A stretch of 64,000 nt of DNA from CAUZFZ01 sp963579025 (GTDB taxonomy: Bacteria > Planctomycetota > Planctomycetia > Planctomycetales > Planctomycetaceae), in contig CAUZFZ010000006.1 in the NCBI GenBank assembly GCA_963579025.1, forward strand, positions 71,275-135,274. The letters run 5' to 3'. Position numbers and translations under genes: made by a program. This document shows, piece by piece, positions 62,205 to 64,000 of the stretch. The notes beneath the pieces are model-generated. The model was not told the origin of the DNA, made no database searches, and saw nothing but the letters and a program-made list of their open reading frames with translations. The first letter of the stretch is position 1; each line of letters begins with the position of its first letter.

Positions 62205-63872
62205 TCACTCCGTCGGCGACGCAGCCGGTTCTGTTGCGACTGGTTCAGTCGACGCCGACTCTTCGACTTCGCGCCACCAGCGTGCGGCAGCGTGCTGTGT
62301 CCACGAATCGTCCAACGGGCACGCCTGCAGTGCCTCCCGCAGACTTTCAGCATTCGAGAAGCGGTCTTCGGGTCGCTTTTCGAGACACTTGAGCACGACT
62401 TGCTCAAGTTCCGCGGGAATCTGATCGTTGAGTTCCGTCGGACGTCGAACTGGGTCCCGGGCGTGAGCCATAATGACCGCCATCACGTTCGCGCCATCGA
62501 AAGGCGGGTGTCCGGTCAACATGGCATATGCAACAGCCCCCAGCGAGTAGATGTCACTGCAAACGTGCGCCTCTCCCTCAGTGAAGGACTGTTCCGGAGC
62601 CATGTATTTGGGAGTGCCGGTGACCGTGCCGGTCATGGTCAGGTTCGCCTCGTCCCCGCCGCCACTGGCGACCGATTTCACGAGACCAAAATCAAGCAGT
62701 TTGGCGACGTCATGTATACCGCCGCGCTGTGTGATGAAGATGTTGTTGGGATTGATGTCACGGTGGATAAATGACTGTGAATGAGCTTCGCTCAAGGCAT
62801 CGCACACCTGACACAGCAGGTGCACCGCTCGCGCCGGCGGCAAGGTGCCCGAGTCGGCGATCAGATCGCGCAGGCTTTTGCCGGGCAGATACTCCATGAC
62901 GTAATAAAACGTCCCGTCGTCAGTGCGCCCGTAGTCATAGATGTCGATCGTGTTCCAGTGCGTCAGACGGGCTGTCGTCCGGACCTCGCGTTCGAAACGG
63001 GCCAGCATCTGCGGGTCACCGGCATGTTCCGGACGGATCAACTTGATCGCGCAGGGACGTTTCAGCAGTTGATGCTCGGCCTTGTAGACCTCACCCATAC
63101 CACCCCGGCCGAGCGGCTCCATCAGACGGTACTGACCGAATTGCTGCGCCTCGTACGCCTCATCCCGTAACGATGCGATCACCTCGGCACCGTACGACGC
63201 GCACAGCGCACCGACACACAGGATCATCATCGTGTCGCTCAACTGCCGCACATCAAGATGCTCAGCAACCAGCGGGTCAGCGAACCTCGCTGCGAGCCCG
63301 GCCAGAACTGGCAGCACAACCATTGGCGCGACGACAACTGCGGCCCGCTTCCAGTTATTCGGCACATACAGCCCGTAAATCACCAGCAGCGTGAACCAGT
63401 AGGATGACACGTTTTTGAAAATTGCCACGATCCCGACGGCGTCGCCGGCTTCGGCCTGCTGCAGGATGCAGAAGTAGTGATACGGCGTAAAGAACAGGAC
63501 GGGGATCCCGAAAATTGCGATTTCCAGCCAGCGCAGGTGCTTGTACGACAGCTCATTGCGACCGCTCAGCACTCCGACCAGACCGGTCAGCGCCACCACG
63601 ACAAAGGTGTGGAATCCCTGCAGCGGTCGGTTGTCGAAGTAACTGCGAACGAGATAAATCGCGAATCCAAACAGAATCACGATTGTTGCCGCGCGCAATC
63701 GTGCGCGAAGAGTCTCCAGCTCGTGCGTCGACCGTCCGCCGCCTTTGCCTGAGACGATGGCCACGCGCGCGCCGTCGCCATCTGTCGGCATGGAGTACCG
63801 TGTGTCCGACTTGACGAACAGGCGAGTCGCTTCAAGAGACGCGTCGTCGATATTCTCTCGGGGTGCGGACAA
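62205..63872 (-). CDS. Membrane Ser/Thr protein kinase with N-terminal polytopic domain and altered catalytic loop
   Basis: The 555-aa frame starts at a TTG (63872); an ATG at 63791 (MPTDGDGARVAIV) is an alternative. Five to six membrane segments fill residues about 61-230. The kinase domain spans about 247-510: glycine loop PLGRGGMGEVYKAEH, Lys277 in CAIKLIRPE, the catalytic loop HRDINPNN at 370-377, and DFG at 395 in KLLDFGLVKS, then APEQ. The catalytic loop has Asn374 where almost all kinases have Lys (HRDxKPxN). It stands alone, with a 223-bp spacer before the DUF6268 gene that shows nothing else. Confidence 0.9.
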   Translation of the reverse strand: MSAPRENIDDASLEATRLFVKSDTRYSMPTDGDGARVAIVSGKGGGRSTHELETLRARLRAATIVILFGFAIYLVRSYFDNRPLQGFHTFVVVALTGLVGVLSGRNELSYKHLRWLEIAIFGIPVLFFTPYHYFCILQQAEAGDAVGIVAIFKNVSSYWFTLLVIYGLYVPNNWKRAAVVVAPMVVLPVLAGLAARFADPLVAEHLDVRQLSDTMMILCVGALCASYGAEVIASLRDEAYEAQQFGQYRLMEPLGRGGMGEVYKAEHQLLKRPCAIKLIRPEHAGDPQMLARFEREVRTTARLTHWNTIDIYDYGRTDDGTFYYVMEYLPGKSLRDLIADSGTLPPARAVHLLCQVCDALSEAHSQSFIHRDINPNNIFITQRGGIHDVAKLLDFGLVKSVASGGGDEANLTMTGTVTGTPKYMAPEQSFTEGEAHVCSDIYSLGAVAYAMLTGHPPFDGANVMAVIMAHARDPVRRPTELNDQIPAELEQVVLKCLEKRPEDRFSNAESLREALQACPLDDSWTQHAAARWWREVEESASTEPVATEPAASPTE

Positions 63873-63942
63873 TGCAGTGAGGTGGTGACAGTTTCACGGA
63901 CAGGTGAGTTGCTTATTTTGGGTTCCAGAAAGGAGCCTGAAA

Positions 63943-64000
63943 ATGGCGAAGAAGAAATCGTCGAGTCGTGGAGAATCGGTCCGCCGTCGGTACACCGAGG
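63943..64000 (+). CDS. Start of a gene cut by the window end, basic N-terminus
   Basis: An ideal AGGAG at 63931-63935 lies 7 bp before the ATG. Nineteen codons are visible (MAKKKSSSRGESVRRRYTE), a very basic Lys/Ser/Arg start as in planctomycete DNA-binding or histone-like proteins. Too little remains to assign a function. It is divergent from the kinase gene. Confidence 0.6.
   Translation, partial: MAKKKSSSRGESVRRRYTE

Overview
The window reads as chromosomal DNA of a motile member of the Planctomycetota (Planctomycetales type). The evidence is the family content: DUF1501, DUF1549/DUF1553 with planctomycete cytochrome-type CxxCH motifs, DUF1552, DUF1559, DUF1598, DUF3604, a Rhodopirellula/Verrucomicrobium-type ECF sigma factor, large Ser/Thr kinases fused to WD40 repeats, LamG/PQQ-propeller proteins and a sulfatase. 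Base composition is GC-rich, so long antisense shadow frames are common. I see no tRNA, rRNA, CRISPR array, prophage or intact insertion sequence.

Layout. 1-4717: an ExbB-ExbD proton-channel pair followed by a large protein with a TolA/TonB-like SxxxH membrane segment, a long low-complexity linker and a C-terminal prenyltransferase/squalene-cyclase-like toroid. 4784-10565, minus strand: fliM, proA, a repeat-rich spacer and a LamG/propeller secreted protein. 10799-14129: a broken sialidase fragment, proS and a hypothetical gene. 14402-25388: a LamG-PQQ-propeller protein with an embedded methyltransferase-like fold, a small conserved-looking gene with a terminator, a PA0069-type radical SAM protein, a DUF1598 protein and a kinase-WD40 giant. 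25462-30849: an adenylate kinase family enzyme, a GNAT, a pabA/trpG glutaminase, a DUF3604 protein and purM.

31178-44999 is dominated by planctomycete exported families: a DUF1549/DUF1553 cytochrome plus DUF1501 pair, a convergent DUF1552 gene without its usual partner, a 1043-aa modular membrane protein, then a second DUF1501 gene with a clear terminator. An ECF sigma factor follows, translationally coupled to an anti-sigma-like domain fused to DUF1549/DUF1553. 45068-51103, all minus strand: an ApbE-NqrM fusion (Na+-NQR flavinylation and maturation), a zinc-ribbon membrane protein, a MoxR ATPase, an OmpA-type lipoprotein and a sulfatase. 51427-64000: hypothetical exported and PilZ-like proteins, DUF1559, DUF2306, UPF0158, a chain of same-frame HEAT-like/WD40 reading frames, the FliA-type sigma factor, a DUF6268 outer-membrane barrel, a membrane kinase with an altered catalytic loop, and the start of a gene cut by the window end.

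The signals most worth following are the ExbBD-linked SxxxH/toroid protein (a possible undescribed proton-motive-force-driven envelope machine), the ApbE-NqrM fusion, the sigma/anti-sigma unit fused to surface DUF1549/1553 domains, the methyltransferase-like insert in a PQQ propeller, and several families of intergenic inverted repeats.
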